Source: an uncultured Altererythrobacter sp.
GTDB taxonomy: Bacteria; Pseudomonadota; Alphaproteobacteria; Sphingomonadales; Sphingomonadaceae
Length of the DNA stretch: 64,000 nucleotides
Reading direction: 5' to 3'
Assembly: GCA_947492235.1 (NCBI GenBank)
Contig: CANLLZ010000001.1
Span: 1,364,001-1,428,000 of the forward strand
Part shown: positions 46,259 through 56,045 of the stretch, in pieces
Layout of the letters: each line of letters opens with the position of its first letter
Position numbering within the stretch: position 1 is the stretch's first letter
Made by a program: the position numbers and the translations under genes
The notes under the pieces: generated by a model
Databases searched by the model: none
The model's input: only the letters and a program-made list of their open reading frames with translations
Told to the model about the DNA's origin: nothing

Positions 46259-47329
46259 TCAGTCCTCGGCTTCGTCTTCCGCATCGGGACCGGTCATCAT
46301 TTCTTCGGCCACTTCATCGGTCTTGCCGCGAATGGTCGCTTCCAGTTTGTCGGCCATTTCGGGATTCTCCTTGAGGAATGTCTTCGCATTCTCGCGGCCC
46401 TGCCCGATGCGCACGCTGTCATAGCTGAACCAGCTGCCCGACTTCTCGACCACACCGGCTTTCACGCCAAGATCGAGAATCTCGCCCAGTTTCGAAATGC
46501 CCTGACCATACATGATGTCGAACTCGACCTGCTTGAACGGCGGGGCAACCTTGTTCTTCACCACTTTGACGCGGGTGGAATTGCCGACCACCTCGTCGCG
46601 GTCCTTGATCTGGCCGGTGCGGCGGATGTCGAGCCGGACAGAGGCGTAGAATTTGAGCGCATTGCCGCCTGTCGTGACTTCGGGATTACCGTACATCACG
46701 CCGATTTTCATCCGCAGCTGGTTGATGAAAATCACCATGCATTTGGAACGGTTGATCGACCCGGTAAGCTTGCGCAGGCTCTGGGACATTAGGCGCGCCT
46801 GAAGGCCGACATGCGAATCGCCCATCTCACCTTCAATCTCGGCGCGGGGGACCAGCGCGGCCACCGAGTCGACCACCAGCACGTCGATGGCATTGGAGCG
46901 CACCAGCGTGTCGGTAATTTCAAGCGCCTGCTCGCCCGTATCGGGCTGCGAGACGATCAGCTCGTCGACATCCACGCCCAGCTTCTTCGCATAGACGGGA
47001 TCAAGGGCATGTTCGGCATCGACGAAGGCTGCGGTGCCGCCGTTCTTCTGCGCCTCTGCAATCACGTGCAGGGCGAGGGTCGTTTTGCCCGAGCTTTCCG
47101 GCCCGTACACCTCGATAACGCGGCCTTTTGGCAGGCCGCCAATACCCAGAGCAATGTCGAGGCCCAGCGAGCCGGTCGAAATCGCTTCGACATTCATGGC
47201 TTCGCGGCTGCCCAGCTTCATGGCCGAGCCCTTGCCGAATGCGCGATCAATCTGCGCGAGTGCGGCGTCGAGCGCCTTCTGACGGTCCACGGTTTTTTCC
47301 TTATCAACCAGTTTTAGATTGGCGGACAT
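46259..47329 (-). CDS. recA: Recombinase A
   Basis: DNA strand-exchange protein and SOS coprotease of 356 residues. The Walker A motif GPESSGKTT lies near residues 75-83, and the second motif is [10 protein letters not shown]. Loop two, [16 protein letters not shown], is present. The C-terminus is acidic (DAEDEAED), as usual. A LexA box sits about 77 bases upstream, so the gene is probably damage-inducible. It follows cckA on the same strand with 97 bases between. Confidence 0.98.
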   Translation of the reverse strand: MSANLKLVDKEKTVDRQKALDAALAQIDRAFGKGSAMKLGSREAMNVEAISTGSLGLDIALGIGGLPKGRVIEVYGPESSGKTTLALHVIAEAQKNGGTAAFVDAEHALDPVYAKKLGVDVDELIVSQPDTGEQALEITDTLVRSNAIDVLVVDSVAALVPRAEIEGEMGDSHVGLQARLMSQSLRKLTGSINRSKCMVIFINQLRMKIGVMYGNPEVTTGGNALKFYASVRLDIRRTGQIKDRDEVVGNSTRVKVVKNKVAPPFKQVEFDIMYGQGISKLGEILDLGVKAGVVEKSGSWFSYDSVRIGQGRENAKTFLKENPEMADKLEATIRGKTDEVAEEMMTGPDAEDEAED

Positions 47330-47405
47330 CGCACGCTCTCCCTGACTTGCCTAGGGGCCCATCGCCCTTATCGACGGAAGCGTATGTATCGGCTTTGTTC
47401 CACAA

Positions 47406-47420
47406 GAACAAGAGTGGAAC
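47406..47420 (-). promoter_or_regulatory. LexA (SOS) box upstream of recA
   Basis: On the minus strand the sequence reads GTTCCACTCTTGTTC, an exact GTTC-N7-GTTC direct repeat, the established LexA site of alphaproteobacteria. It lies about 77 bases before the recA ATG and just after the end of cckA, where a recA promoter would be. Confidence 0.85.
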
Positions 47421-47426
47421 GGAAAT

Positions 47427-49901
47427 TTATTCCACAGCGCTTGGCGGGGCGCTCCGGGCGGCTGCCCTTGTGCCGATCACTTCGCCGGCTTTCTGCGAGA
47501 TTTGCTGCACGCTGAAGGGTTTTGCGATAAAGTGCATGTCGGGCACATCGATGTCCTTGCGCAGCTGCTCCTCAGCATAGCCGGACATGAAAAGGATCGG
47601 GATATCGGGCGTCACGCGGCGGATGCCCTTGGCCATGGTCGGCCCGTCCATTCCCGGCATCACCACATCGGACACCACCAGATCGAAGGGCTTGCTATTG
47701 GCAAATGCAGCCAGCCCCTCCTCGCCATCGGCACACGCCGTCACGTCGAAGCCGGCGCGCGACAGAGCACGCTCTGCGACGGCGCGGACCATGTCCTCAT
47801 CTTCAACCAAAAGTACGCGTCCGCCTGCGGCCCACTCGCCTGCGCGTTCCGGCGCAGGAGCAGGTTTGGGATCCACCCGTCCCCGGTGGACCGGGAAATA
47901 CAGGGTAAAGCGCGCACCCCGTTTGCCGCCCTGCCCGCCATCGACATTGTCGGCAAAGATGAAGCCGCCCGATTGTTTGACGATGCCATACACGGTGGAG
48001 AGGCCGAGGCCGGTGCCCTTCCCCTGCTCCTTCGTGGTGAAGAAGGGTTCGAAAATCTTGCCCAGCACATCTTCGGGAATACCCCCGCCCGTGTCCTGCA
48101 CGATGAGCGCTGTGTAGTCCCCGACAGGCAAGATGTCGGAGCCCATCGCCCGCACATCCTTGGCCGTAATTCGCCGCGTCGCCATTGATAGCCTGCCTGA
48201 GCCATCGCCGCGCGACTGGATCGCATCGCGGGCGTTAACCGCCAGATTGACGATCACCTGCTCCAGCTGTCCGGGATCGGCGCGCACCGGGCCAAGATCG
48301 CGGTCGTGCCGAACGGAAAACTCGATCCGCTCCCCCATCAGGCGCTTGAGAAGCTGGCTCACTTCGCTGACCACGTCGGGCAATTGCAGCACTTCGGGTT
48401 TCAGCGTTTGCTGGCGGCTGAAGGCAAGCAATTGCCGCGTCAGGCTGGCGGCACGGTTGGAATTGGCGCGGATTTGCTGGATGTCATCGTAATCGCTGTC
48501 GCCCGGCGTATGGCGCAGCAGCATCAGATCGCAATAGCCGATGATCGCGGTCAGCACATTGTTGAAATCATGCGCAACGCCGCCTGCCAGCTGACCGACA
48601 GCCTGCATCTTTGTCGCCTGCGCCACCTGCCGCTTCAGTCTCGTTTCCTCGCTGGTATCGGCGAGGCTGAGCAGGACCGCCGGTTCGCCCAGCCCGCGCA
48701 CGCCGGCAAGGCCGATGGACACAGGGTCCTCGGGAGCATGGCGCAAGCGGATGGCCATATCGCCATTATTCGCCGAACCGCGCGCAAAGCGCCGTACCGC
48801 GTCGGCCAGCGCGCTCTTGTCTTCTGCCACCACCAGATCGGACGGGTATTGCGGCAATCCGCGTTCCTCCCGGTCGGCTGCGCGCAAGAAAGGCGCGTTG
48901 GCAAACAGCAGGCGTCCATCCCGGTCCGCCATGGCGAGGCCGAGCGGCAAGGCTCCCAGAAGCGCTTCTAGTTCCGGGGCGGCGGGGTCTGCACTATCGC
49001 TCGCCCCGACGCCGACACCGTGTTCCAGCAGCATCATGAGCGAAGGCGCAGCATCGGCATTCGCAGCGACTGCGTCGTCAATCGAATTGAGCGGCACATG
49101 GACCAGACGGTTGGGCGTCCCGCGCCGCCCTTCCCGCTCGAAATAGATGCGGTCCTGTTCGTCGGTCCGCAGGAAGCTGACAAATTCCTGCCCGGCCAGC
49201 GTGGCGCCTTCATCGCCCGATGCACGGCGGGCAAAGCCGGGGGCCGCAGCGCGGATGGTGCCGTCCGGCCCGACCAGCGCGATCTCGATACCGGCGCGGG
49301 TCAACACCTTGCCCAGCGGCCCGGCAACCTGCCGCGCAATGTCGGTCGCAATGTCATCCTCGCCCCGCGCGGTGAAGCGCCAGACCAGATAATCATCGCC
49401 CCGCCCGGCGCGCTTCGCGCTCGCCTGCCAATGGCGCTTGCCATCGCGGCTATCCAACCGCGGAGCCTCGGCCTCGCCGTCCCGCCATGCCTCGCGCGCC
49501 AACACCATCAAGGCCTCTTGCGACCCCTTGTCGAGCGCGAGATTGGGCGGCGCGACATCTTCCCCGAATTGGGCAACATAGACAGAACTGGCGCAGACCA
49601 GCCGGTTGGCCTTGTCTGTGATCGCGACCGCTGTATCGGGCCGCTCGATCGCCTGAACCGTGACCGACCAGTCGGGCAAGGCGAGCCCTTGCGCAGCCGG
49701 TTCAGGGCGCAACCGAACGAGCGCAAAGCCCAGCACGACCAGGGTCGCCAGACCGCCAGCGTAGGCCGCTGTCAGCAGCGGAACTTCGCTCACAAACCAG
49801 ACCGCAGCGATGCTGGCAATGAGCGCCAGACCAAGCGCGGCCCAGCCGAGCCAGCCAACGGCAGCGAGCCCCTTGTCAGATTGTCCGTCCAGAAATGCCA
49901 T
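47427..49901 (-). CDS. cckA: CckA hybrid histidine kinase
   Basis: Cell-cycle kinase of 824 residues. Two N-terminal membrane helices (about 17-36 and 42-62) precede two PAS-like regions. The phosphoacceptor is His444 in GGVAHDFNNVL, the ATPase domain has N-box VNLAVNARDA, G boxes DTGGGIPE and GKGTGLGL, and the C-terminal receiver has Asp745 (VVSDVVMP) and Lys794. CckA with ChpT phosphorylates CtrA and CpdR. Its ATG overlaps the stop of the DUF2062 gene (TGATG), so they are coupled. recA follows. Confidence 0.93.
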   Translation of the reverse strand: MAFLDGQSDKGLAAVGWLGWAALGLALIASIAAVWFVSEVPLLTAAYAGGLATLVVLGFALVRLRPEPAAQGLALPDWSVTVQAIERPDTAVAITDKANRLVCASSVYVAQFGEDVAPPNLALDKGSQEALMVLAREAWRDGEAEAPRLDSRDGKRHWQASAKRAGRGDDYLVWRFTARGEDDIATDIARQVAGPLGKVLTRAGIEIALVGPDGTIRAAAPGFARRASGDEGATLAGQEFVSFLRTDEQDRIYFEREGRRGTPNRLVHVPLNSIDDAVAANADAAPSLMMLLEHGVGVGASDSADPAAPELEALLGALPLGLAMADRDGRLLFANAPFLRAADREERGLPQYPSDLVVAEDKSALADAVRRFARGSANNGDMAIRLRHAPEDPVSIGLAGVRGLGEPAVLLSLADTSEETRLKRQVAQATKMQAVGQLAGGVAHDFNNVLTAIIGYCDLMLLRHTPGDSDYDDIQQIRANSNRAASLTRQLLAFSRQQTLKPEVLQLPDVVSEVSQLLKRLMGERIEFSVRHDRDLGPVRADPGQLEQVIVNLAVNARDAIQSRGDGSGRLSMATRRITAKDVRAMGSDILPVGDYTALIVQDTGGGIPEDVLGKIFEPFFTTKEQGKGTGLGLSTVYGIVKQSGGFIFADNVDGGQGGKRGARFTLYFPVHRGRVDPKPAPAPERAGEWAAGGRVLLVEDEDMVRAVAERALSRAGFDVTACADGEEGLAAFANSKPFDLVVSDVVMPGMDGPTMAKGIRRVTPDIPILFMSGYAEEQLRKDIDVPDMHFIAKPFSVQQISQKAGEVIGTRAAARSAPPSAVE

Positions 49902-50515
49902 CAGCTCGCGCTGTTCTCGCCCGGCCCTGACTGAGCGGCGTTCAGCCTTTCATCGAGGCGTTTCTCCAGCCGGCGAAGGCGTTTTGTCCGGCGCTGCGCA
50001 ACGCGCCAACGCCAGAACCAGCCTGCCACCAGATAGCCGACCGCCGCCGAAACGACCGCCAGAACCACAAACCCGAATACAGTGACGCCCGCTGCCTCGA
50101 AGAAGCCGCTAAAGGTCCGCCAGCTCTCCGAATTGACCTGCCCCTCCATAGTGCCGGAACCGATATCCCGGTCGATATCCAGCATCACCTTTCCGACGCG
50201 GTTGGCGATCACCACCCAGAACGGGAAAGTGAAGGGATTGGTTACGAAAGTCACCAGCGCGGCCAATGGAACATTCGCCCGGGCGGGCAGCGCCATAAAG
50301 GCCGCCAGAAAAATCTGGCCGAGCGGAATGATAAACCCGCAAAACAGACCCAGCGCGATCCCGCGCGGGACCGAGCGGCGGGTAAAACGCCAGAGTTCCG
50401 GGCTCAGGAAACGATGGGCAATGGGCGCAAGATATTTGTTGCGCGCCATCTCGTCGCGTGAGGGCATATGCTCGCGCAACCAGTCGGCCAGAAATGTCTT
50501 GCTACCAAAGCTCAT
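49901..50515 (-). CDS. DUF2062 membrane protein
   Basis: Protein of 204 residues. The DUF2062 domain is seen in SVPRGIALGLFCGFIIPLGQ with TFVTNPFTFPFWVVIANRVG, and two to three membrane helices follow. The C-terminus is strongly basic (RVAQRRTKRLRRLEKRLDER). The function of the family is unknown. It overlaps cckA by one base (TGATG), so it may be co-expressed with the cell-cycle kinase. Confidence 0.8.
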   Translation of the reverse strand: MSFGSKTFLADWLREHMPSRDEMARNKYLAPIAHRFLSPELWRFTRRSVPRGIALGLFCGFIIPLGQIFLAAFMALPARANVPLAALVTFVTNPFTFPFWVVIANRVGKVMLDIDRDIGSGTMEGQVNSESWRTFSGFFEAAGVTVFGFVVLAVVSAAVGYLVAGWFWRWRVAQRRTKRLRRLEKRLDERLNAAQSGPGENSAS

Positions 50516-50694
50516 AACAGGCCCCGGCTCATGCTCGCCTGCGGCCCTGCTTTCAAGACTGAACCGGAGGAGAAAGGCGCGATCTGCATAGGAACGATAT
50601 GGTTAGCACATGAGCTATGGCCAACCGATGAATCGCCAGACCGTTCAATAAAGTTCTACGAGACGCGAAAAATGGCGATTGGCGGCGCGTCTTG

Positions 50695-51177
50695 TCAGCC
50701 CTGCTCGCGCATAATCCGGGCCTTGTCCCGCTTCCAGTCGCGGTCTTTGATATAATCGCGCTTGTCTTTCGCCTGACGCCCTTTTGCCAGCGCCAGTTCG
50801 ACCTTCGCGCGGCCCGTCTTGTTGAAATAGATCGACATCGGGACCAGCGTCATGCCCTTGCGCTCCACCGCGCCAAGCAACCGCTCGATCTCGCGCGCAT
50901 GGAGCAGAAGCTTGCGCGGGCGGCGGGCTTCGTGATTGTTCCGGTTGCCGTGGCTGAATTCGGGGATGTTGGCATTGATCAGCCACGCCTGCCCGTCGCG
51001 CACCTCGGCATAGCTTTCGGCAATGGTCGCCTCGCCTGCGCGCAGGGCCTTCACCTCGGTCCCCTGCAGCGCAATGCCGGCCTCGAACTTGTCCTCGATG
51101 GCATAGTCGAACTTCGCCCGCCGGTTCTCGGCGACGGTCTTCTGTTTGTCGAAGGTCTCGGGTTTGGGGCGTGCCAT
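50695..51177 (-). CDS. smpB: SsrA-binding protein SmpB
   Basis: RNA-binding partner of tmRNA in ribosome rescue, 160 residues. Conserved segments are [57 protein letters not shown] and the basic C-terminal tail [20 protein letters not shown] that enters the decoding centre. The start MARPKPETF is the normal one; an ATG four codons earlier is possible. No tmRNA gene is beside it. Confidence 0.94.
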   Translation of the reverse strand: MARPKPETFDKQKTVAENRRAKFDYAIEDKFEAGIALQGTEVKALRAGEATIAESYAEVRDGQAWLINANIPEFSHGNRNNHEARRPRKLLLHAREIERLLGAVERKGMTLVPMSIYFNKTGRAKVELALAKGRQAKDKRDYIKDRDWKRDKARIMREQG

Positions 51178-51236
51178 GGTTGGGGCCATGTAGGGGCTGA
51201 AGGAGCGCGGGGAAAGGCCCTGCTACTCCACCAGCC

Positions 51237-52550
51237 TTACTCTACCAGATCGCCGGGCAGGCTCGGTTCACTGAGCAGGCGCTCCATCCGGTCCCACCGC
51301 GTGGCCTCGTCCGGCGCACTGCGTTCGATCCAGTCGCGCACCATGTCGCGGCCCAGTCCGTAATTTATGATGTAACTGCGATAAGTGTCTGTGAACCTGA
51401 GTGATTGCGCGGCGCGCTCGGGCGAGACCAGCTGGTATTTCTGCAGCAGCGCGGTGGCTTCCTCGGTCGAGATGTCGCCCGCGAGATAGGCGGATGCAAT
51501 CGTGTAACGGGCAGGCCCCAGATCGACGAGCGCGCGTTTGAGCGCGGCATATTGCGCCAGATCATCGGTGGGCAGCCCGGCCAGCGGTGCCAGAACCTCG
51601 CTTTCAAACGCAGTCTGTTCCTCTTCGCTGAATGCCAGCCTGATCCCGTAATTGGCCGATCCTTCGGCAATCAGCGATTGCGGGGAGTAGAGCGGATAAA
51701 CCGAAAACTCGGTCCAACCGCGATCATTGACGAGGTTCTTCTCCAGCAGCGCGTTGAAGGCGTGATGGCCGGGATACCCCTCGTGGCAGCCCAGATCGAC
51801 CGCGCGGTCCAGCCGGATCGGGAGGTCCGTATTGACCTCGATCTTGGAGGCGTATTGCCCCTGATAGTAATTGTACCCGCTCCATGGTTTGTCGGTCACG
51901 AAAGCCAGTGTGAAGCTTTCCGACCCGGGCATCGCGATATGGGCGAGCGTGCGCCGTTTGCATTCGGCGATCGAGGCGTCGAAAACGGCCTTCAGACGAT
52001 CAGCGGGAATGTTGAAGCGATTGCGATAGTTGTCGAGCCGTTGCCATAATGGCCCATCGTTCTCTTCGGTTCGGGGAACCAGCTTCTCGATATTGGCAAT
52101 CGTCGCATCGAAGCTTTCGAGCGGTGGCAATTTCGGCGTAACACCGAACAAGCCCTCCGCTTCCTCGACAAACGAGAGCTCCGCCCCCTGCATCATCCGC
52201 AAACGGGTGTAGGCCGCAGTCAGCTGGGCGACCAGAAACCGCGCCCGGCGCTCGTCCATGCTGGTGCCCTCCATACCGTCATCGGCATATCGCTCCACCC
52301 GCTTGCGCAGCGCCGCCGTCAGGATTTCGAGCTGCGGAAGGCCTTTCTCGGACAGCTCCACCACAGAGCGCTCGCGCAGCTCCTCTGGCCCGTAATAGGC
52401 GTCGATATAGCCCGCCTCTTTCTCGCCAATCGCCAGTTGCAGGGCGACGTAATCCTGCGCCAGCGTATCAAGCGTCTCTTCAGGCTGCGGCAGCGTGGCG
52501 CAGGAGGCGAGCGCGAGGGCAGAGCCAATCGAGAACAGCGCGCGCATCAT
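51237..52550 (-). CDS. DUF885-like metallopeptidase lipoprotein
   Basis: Protein of 437 residues with a lipobox (ALASC) after a short signal. The signature HEGYPGHHAFNALLEKN near residue 265 and the downstream YPLYSPQSLIAEGSANYG, with a second Glu, are the metal-site elements of DUF885 and related zinc peptidases. It is probably periplasmic and membrane-anchored. The substrate is unknown. Its ATG overlaps the dapA stop by four bases (ATGA), so the two are co-translated. Confidence 0.75.
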   Translation of the reverse strand: MMRALFSIGSALALASCATLPQPEETLDTLAQDYVALQLAIGEKEAGYIDAYYGPEELRERSVVELSEKGLPQLEILTAALRKRVERYADDGMEGTSMDERRARFLVAQLTAAYTRLRMMQGAELSFVEEAEGLFGVTPKLPPLESFDATIANIEKLVPRTEENDGPLWQRLDNYRNRFNIPADRLKAVFDASIAECKRRTLAHIAMPGSESFTLAFVTDKPWSGYNYYQGQYASKIEVNTDLPIRLDRAVDLGCHEGYPGHHAFNALLEKNLVNDRGWTEFSVYPLYSPQSLIAEGSANYGIRLAFSEEEQTAFESEVLAPLAGLPTDDLAQYAALKRALVDLGPARYTIASAYLAGDISTEEATALLQKYQLVSPERAAQSLRFTDTYRSYIINYGLGRDMVRDWIERSAPDEATRWDRMERLLSEPSLPGDLVE

Positions 52551-53428
52551 GCGATCCCCGCATGGGCCAGCGCTTCGTCGACGGCGGCGCGGGAGGCTTC
52601 GCTCGCATTTGTCAGCGGCAGGCGCACATCGGGCATGACCCAGTCATGCACCCGGCTGAGCGCATATTTGACCGGTGCCGGACTGGCGTCGGAGAACATC
52701 GCATAGTGCAGCGGGAACAGCCGGTCGTTCAGCTCGCGCGCCTTCACCAGATCGTTAGCAGCAATGGCTTCGTGAAACTCTGCACACAGAGAAGGCGCGA
52801 CGTTGGCGGTGACGGAAATGCACCCCGCCCCGCCCGCAGCCGAATGCGGCAGCCACAGCTCGTCATTGCCCGATAGCTGGCAGAATTTCTCGTCCAGCCC
52901 CATCCGGTGATCGGCGACACGCGACAGGTCGCCGCTCGCGTCTTTGATCGCCACAATGCGGTCGGGGAAGGCGCGGACCAGTTCGACCACGGTCTCATCC
53001 TCGATATCAGTCACTGTCCGGCTGGGCACATTGTAGAGCACGATCGGCAGATCGCTGTTCTGCGCCAAATGGCTGAAATGCGCGATCAGGCCCGCCTGAC
53101 TGGGGCGGTTGTAATAGGGCGCCACGCATAGCCCCGCCGCTGCGCCCGCCTTCTGCGCAAATTGCATATGCAGCAGGGCGTTGCGCGTGTCGTTCGATCC
53201 GCAGCCGGCGATCACCGGCACGCGGCCAGCGGCCTGCTCCACGCACACCTCGATCACCCGGTGATGCTCGGCATTGGAGATGGTCGAGGCTTCGCCCGTG
53301 GTGCCGCAGGGGACCAGAGCCTTCGATCCGCTATCGATTTGCCAGTCGACCAGCCGCCGGAAAGCGGCCTCGTCAAACGCTCCGTCGCGAAAAGGAGTCA
53401 CAAGAGCGGGAATAGAGCCAGTAAACAT
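52547..53428 (-). CDS. dapA: 4-Hydroxy-tetrahydrodipicolinate synthase
   Basis: Protein of 293 residues that condenses pyruvate and aspartate semialdehyde on the lysine/diaminopimelate path, so it supplies both lysine and cell-wall diaminopimelate. Present are the CGTTGEAST motif, the catalytic Tyr in VLYNVPSRT and the Schiff-base Lys in IVAIKDASGD. The TIM-barrel length is normal. It is transcribed divergently from the lytic transglycosylase with 96 bases between, so a shared promoter region is likely. Confidence 0.95.
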   Translation of the reverse strand: MFTGSIPALVTPFRDGAFDEAAFRRLVDWQIDSGSKALVPCGTTGEASTISNAEHHRVIEVCVEQAAGRVPVIAGCGSNDTRNALLHMQFAQKAGAAAGLCVAPYYNRPSQAGLIAHFSHLAQNSDLPIVLYNVPSRTVTDIEDETVVELVRAFPDRIVAIKDASGDLSRVADHRMGLDEKFCQLSGNDELWLPHSAAGGAGCISVTANVAPSLCAEFHEAIAANDLVKARELNDRLFPLHYAMFSDASPAPVKYALSRVHDWVMPDVRLPLTNASEASRAAVDEALAHAGIA

Positions 53429-53524
53429 TTGCCGTGCACCTGCATTGGTTTAGGGCGCATCGCATCGATGGCCCGGTTGCGGGTTTGTCGCCCTTATTCA
53501 GTCCCTACTAAGGAGACGCCGGAC

Positions 53525-55489
53525 ATGGTGTCCAGCATGAACAGACTTCCCCTGATTGCCGCCCTCCTCGCCGGCACCGCCGCGATGGTCCCCCTCGCCC
53601 CCGTCAGCGCGCAAAGCGGCGACACTTACAGCGCCCGCGCCGGTCTGGTGGCGCAGCAGCCCACCCGCATGGCCGAGGCCGTGAACCGGTGGGAATATCT
53701 GATCGGGCAGCGCAATCTGTCCTTCGATCAATATGCCGGATTCCTGCTGCGCTATCCCGATTTTCCTCAAGCGGAAACGCTGCAGACCCGCGCGGAGAAT
53801 GCACTCGATGATTCGGTTGCATCGCCAGAGCAGCTGGTGGCGTATTTCGATGCGCTGCCTCCGGTCACCAATTCGGGCAAGGCGCGCTATGCCCTGGCTC
53901 TCGCCACGCTGAACCGGCCGGAAGCATTCGAGATCGCGCGCGAAGCATGGCGCGGCGGCAATATGAGCGGGACGGCAGAAGCCTATATGATGGGCCTGTT
54001 CTCGTCGCGCTTCACACAGGATGACCACGACGCGCGGATGGATGCGCTGCTGTGGCAGCGTGACGCCGAAGCGGCGGCGCGGCAGATTGCCTATGTGCCC
54101 GCAGCCAAGCGTAATCTCTACATGGCGCGGCTGGCCATCGTGCAGGGCGAGACGCCCGCACAGGCAGGTTTGAGCGTGCCTCCCGAAGCGCGCGGCGATG
54201 CGGGCTATGTCTACAATCTGGCGCGGCACTACCGCGTGAACCGGCAGAACCAGCAGGCCGTCTCGCTGCTTTCCAGCCGCCCGGCCTTTTCCGCCCCCGC
54301 ATTTGATGGCGAGGTCATGGTCGGCGAATTGCTACGCGTGGCTAAGGGCGCCAGCGCAGGCGACACCATTCGCATCGCGCAGCGGGTCGATGATGTCTTT
54401 CCCGCCGGTACCGATATCAGCAAGGAAAGCTATCGCACCCGCGACGATTACACCTCGCTGATGTGGGCAGGCGGCACCAACGCCCTGTGGCGCATGGGCG
54501 ACGGGCGCACAGCCGCACCGCTGTTCTATCGTTATGGTGCGGCGGCCCAGACCCCGCAAACCCGCTCCAAGGGCTTTTACTGGGCTGGCCTCGCAAGCCA
54601 GCGCGGCGGCGATATGGCGGAGGCCAATCGCTATTACGAGATGGCAGCGAGCTATCCCGAGCGGTTTTATGGCCAGCTCGCCCTCGCCCAATTGGGCCGC
54701 AGCGTGCCGGTTGCGCAACTGGCATCGGGAGCGAATGCGCAGCCGACGCCGGAGCAGCGCGAAGCCTTCCAGAACAGCTCCATCGCCAATGCTGTGCGGC
54801 AGGTGGCGCGCGGCGCCCCGTGGCGCACCGGCATCCGGTTCTACCAGCAGGTCGCCCGCAGTGCCGACACTCCGGCAGAGCACCAGCTAGTGGCCGACCT
54901 CGCCCTAGAAACCGGGCGACGTGATCTGGCTGTGAATGTGACCGAGGCAGCCGGAGCCGATGCAATCGATGGTTTCATTGCGCAGGGCTTTCCGCTGCTC
55001 CAGACCCCTCCGGGATCGAACTGGACCTTCGTGCACGCCATTGCGCGGCAGGAAAGCCAGTTCGCCCAGAACGCCATCAGCCATGCTGGTGCGCGCGGCC
55101 TGATGCAGCTGATGCCGGGCACTGCGCGCGAGCAATCGGGCATGCTGGGCATGAGCTATCGCCAGAGCGATCTGATCAACAGCCCGAGCTACAACATCCA
55201 GCTGGGCAACGCTTATTTCGCGCGGATGATGAGCTATTATAACGGCAGCTATCCGCTTGCGATTGCGGCCTATAATGCCGGACCGGGCAATGTGAACAAG
55301 TGGCTGCGCTCCAATGGCGATCCGCGCAATGGCTCGATCGACTGGCTGACCTGGATCGAACGGATCCCGATTTTCGAGACCAAGAACTATGTCCAGCGGG
55401 TGATCGAGAACGCTGCGGTTTACGAGCATCTTTATCCCGAGCGTGCGGAATTCGGCCGAGCGCGCATGGCGAACGAGTTCCTGCGCTGA
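53525..55489 (+). CDS. Soluble lytic murein transglycosylase, Slt70-like
   Basis: Secreted enzyme of 654 residues that cleaves peptidoglycan to 1,6-anhydro-muropeptides. The signal peptide is at residues 1-30 (AAMVPLAPVSAQ). A long alpha-superhelix (residues about 40-470) is followed by the catalytic domain with the active Glu in AIARQESQFAQNAISHAGARG, the GLMQLMPGTA segment and the LAIAAYNAGPGNV motif. The products are the substrates of AmpG, whose gene is at 20652-22421. The ATG at 53525 has AGGAG nine bases ahead. The next gene follows after one base. Confidence 0.9.
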   Translation: MVSSMNRLPLIAALLAGTAAMVPLAPVSAQSGDTYSARAGLVAQQPTRMAEAVNRWEYLIGQRNLSFDQYAGFLLRYPDFPQAETLQTRAENALDDSVASPEQLVAYFDALPPVTNSGKARYALALATLNRPEAFEIAREAWRGGNMSGTAEAYMMGLFSSRFTQDDHDARMDALLWQRDAEAAARQIAYVPAAKRNLYMARLAIVQGETPAQAGLSVPPEARGDAGYVYNLARHYRVNRQNQQAVSLLSSRPAFSAPAFDGEVMVGELLRVAKGASAGDTIRIAQRVDDVFPAGTDISKESYRTRDDYTSLMWAGGTNALWRMGDGRTAAPLFYRYGAAAQTPQTRSKGFYWAGLASQRGGDMAEANRYYEMAASYPERFYGQLALAQLGRSVPVAQLASGANAQPTPEQREAFQNSSIANAVRQVARGAPWRTGIRFYQQVARSADTPAEHQLVADLALETGRRDLAVNVTEAAGADAIDGFIAQGFPLLQTPPGSNWTFVHAIARQESQFAQNAISHAGARGLMQLMPGTAREQSGMLGMSYRQSDLINSPSYNIQLGNAYFARMMSYYNGSYPLAIAAYNAGPGNVNKWLRSNGDPRNGSIDWLTWIERIPIFETKNYVQRVIENAAVYEHLYPERAEFGRARMANEFLR

Positions 55490-55490
55490 G

Positions 55491-55997
55491 ATGAAACGGC
55501 TGGTTGCAGGGGCGAGCATGGCGGGGCTGCTGGCGGCCGCGCTCGCCCTCCCCGCTCCTGCCTTAGCGCGGGATTCGCTGGGTATCTTCGGGGATTGGGG
55601 CGCGTTTATCGATCCCCGGACACCGCGCTGCTACGCTATCGCAAAGGCCGCGCCTAGCAGGCTGCAACGCGATCATAAGCCCTATGCCAGCATCGGCACA
55701 TGGCCGGGCCGCAATGTGCGCGGGCAGGTCCATTTCCGCCTCTCGCGCAATATGTCTACAGGCCGCCCGATCCGTCTGGTGCTGGGCGACCGGACATTTG
55801 AACTGGTCGGCAGCGGCGCCGATGCGTGGGCCAAGGACAAGGCCATGGATGCTGCTATCATCGCCGCAATGCGTGCCGCCGGGTCCATGACGATCAGCGC
55901 CAGCGACGCCAATGGCAGGCGCTTTTCCAACACCTACGACCTCGACGGCGTGGCCACCGCGATGGACGCCGCGACGGTGGGCTGCGCGAACCTGTAA
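55491..55997 (+). CDS. Small secreted protein of unknown function
   Basis: Protein of 168 residues with a clear signal peptide (to about PALARD). The mature start DSLGIFGDWGAFIDPRTPRCYAIAKA has a distant resemblance to invasion-associated locus B (IalB) proteins, and two cysteines (PRCYAI and VGCANL) could pair. I regard the IalB link as possible only. It begins one base after the transglycosylase stop, so they are in one transcript. Confidence 0.68.
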   Translation: MKRLVAGASMAGLLAAALALPAPALARDSLGIFGDWGAFIDPRTPRCYAIAKAAPSRLQRDHKPYASIGTWPGRNVRGQVHFRLSRNMSTGRPIRLVLGDRTFELVGSGADAWAKDKAMDAAIIAAMRAAGSMTISASDANGRRFSNTYDLDGVATAMDAATVGCANL

Positions 55998-56045
55998 GGC
56001 GCCATCTGGCGTTCCGCGCCGCATACGCCTATATCGGGGCTTCCC

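Noticed and set aside
50516-50694. Possible tmRNA gene next to smpB
   Set aside because: No tRNA-like acceptor end or tag frame is recognisable in this 179-base spacer.
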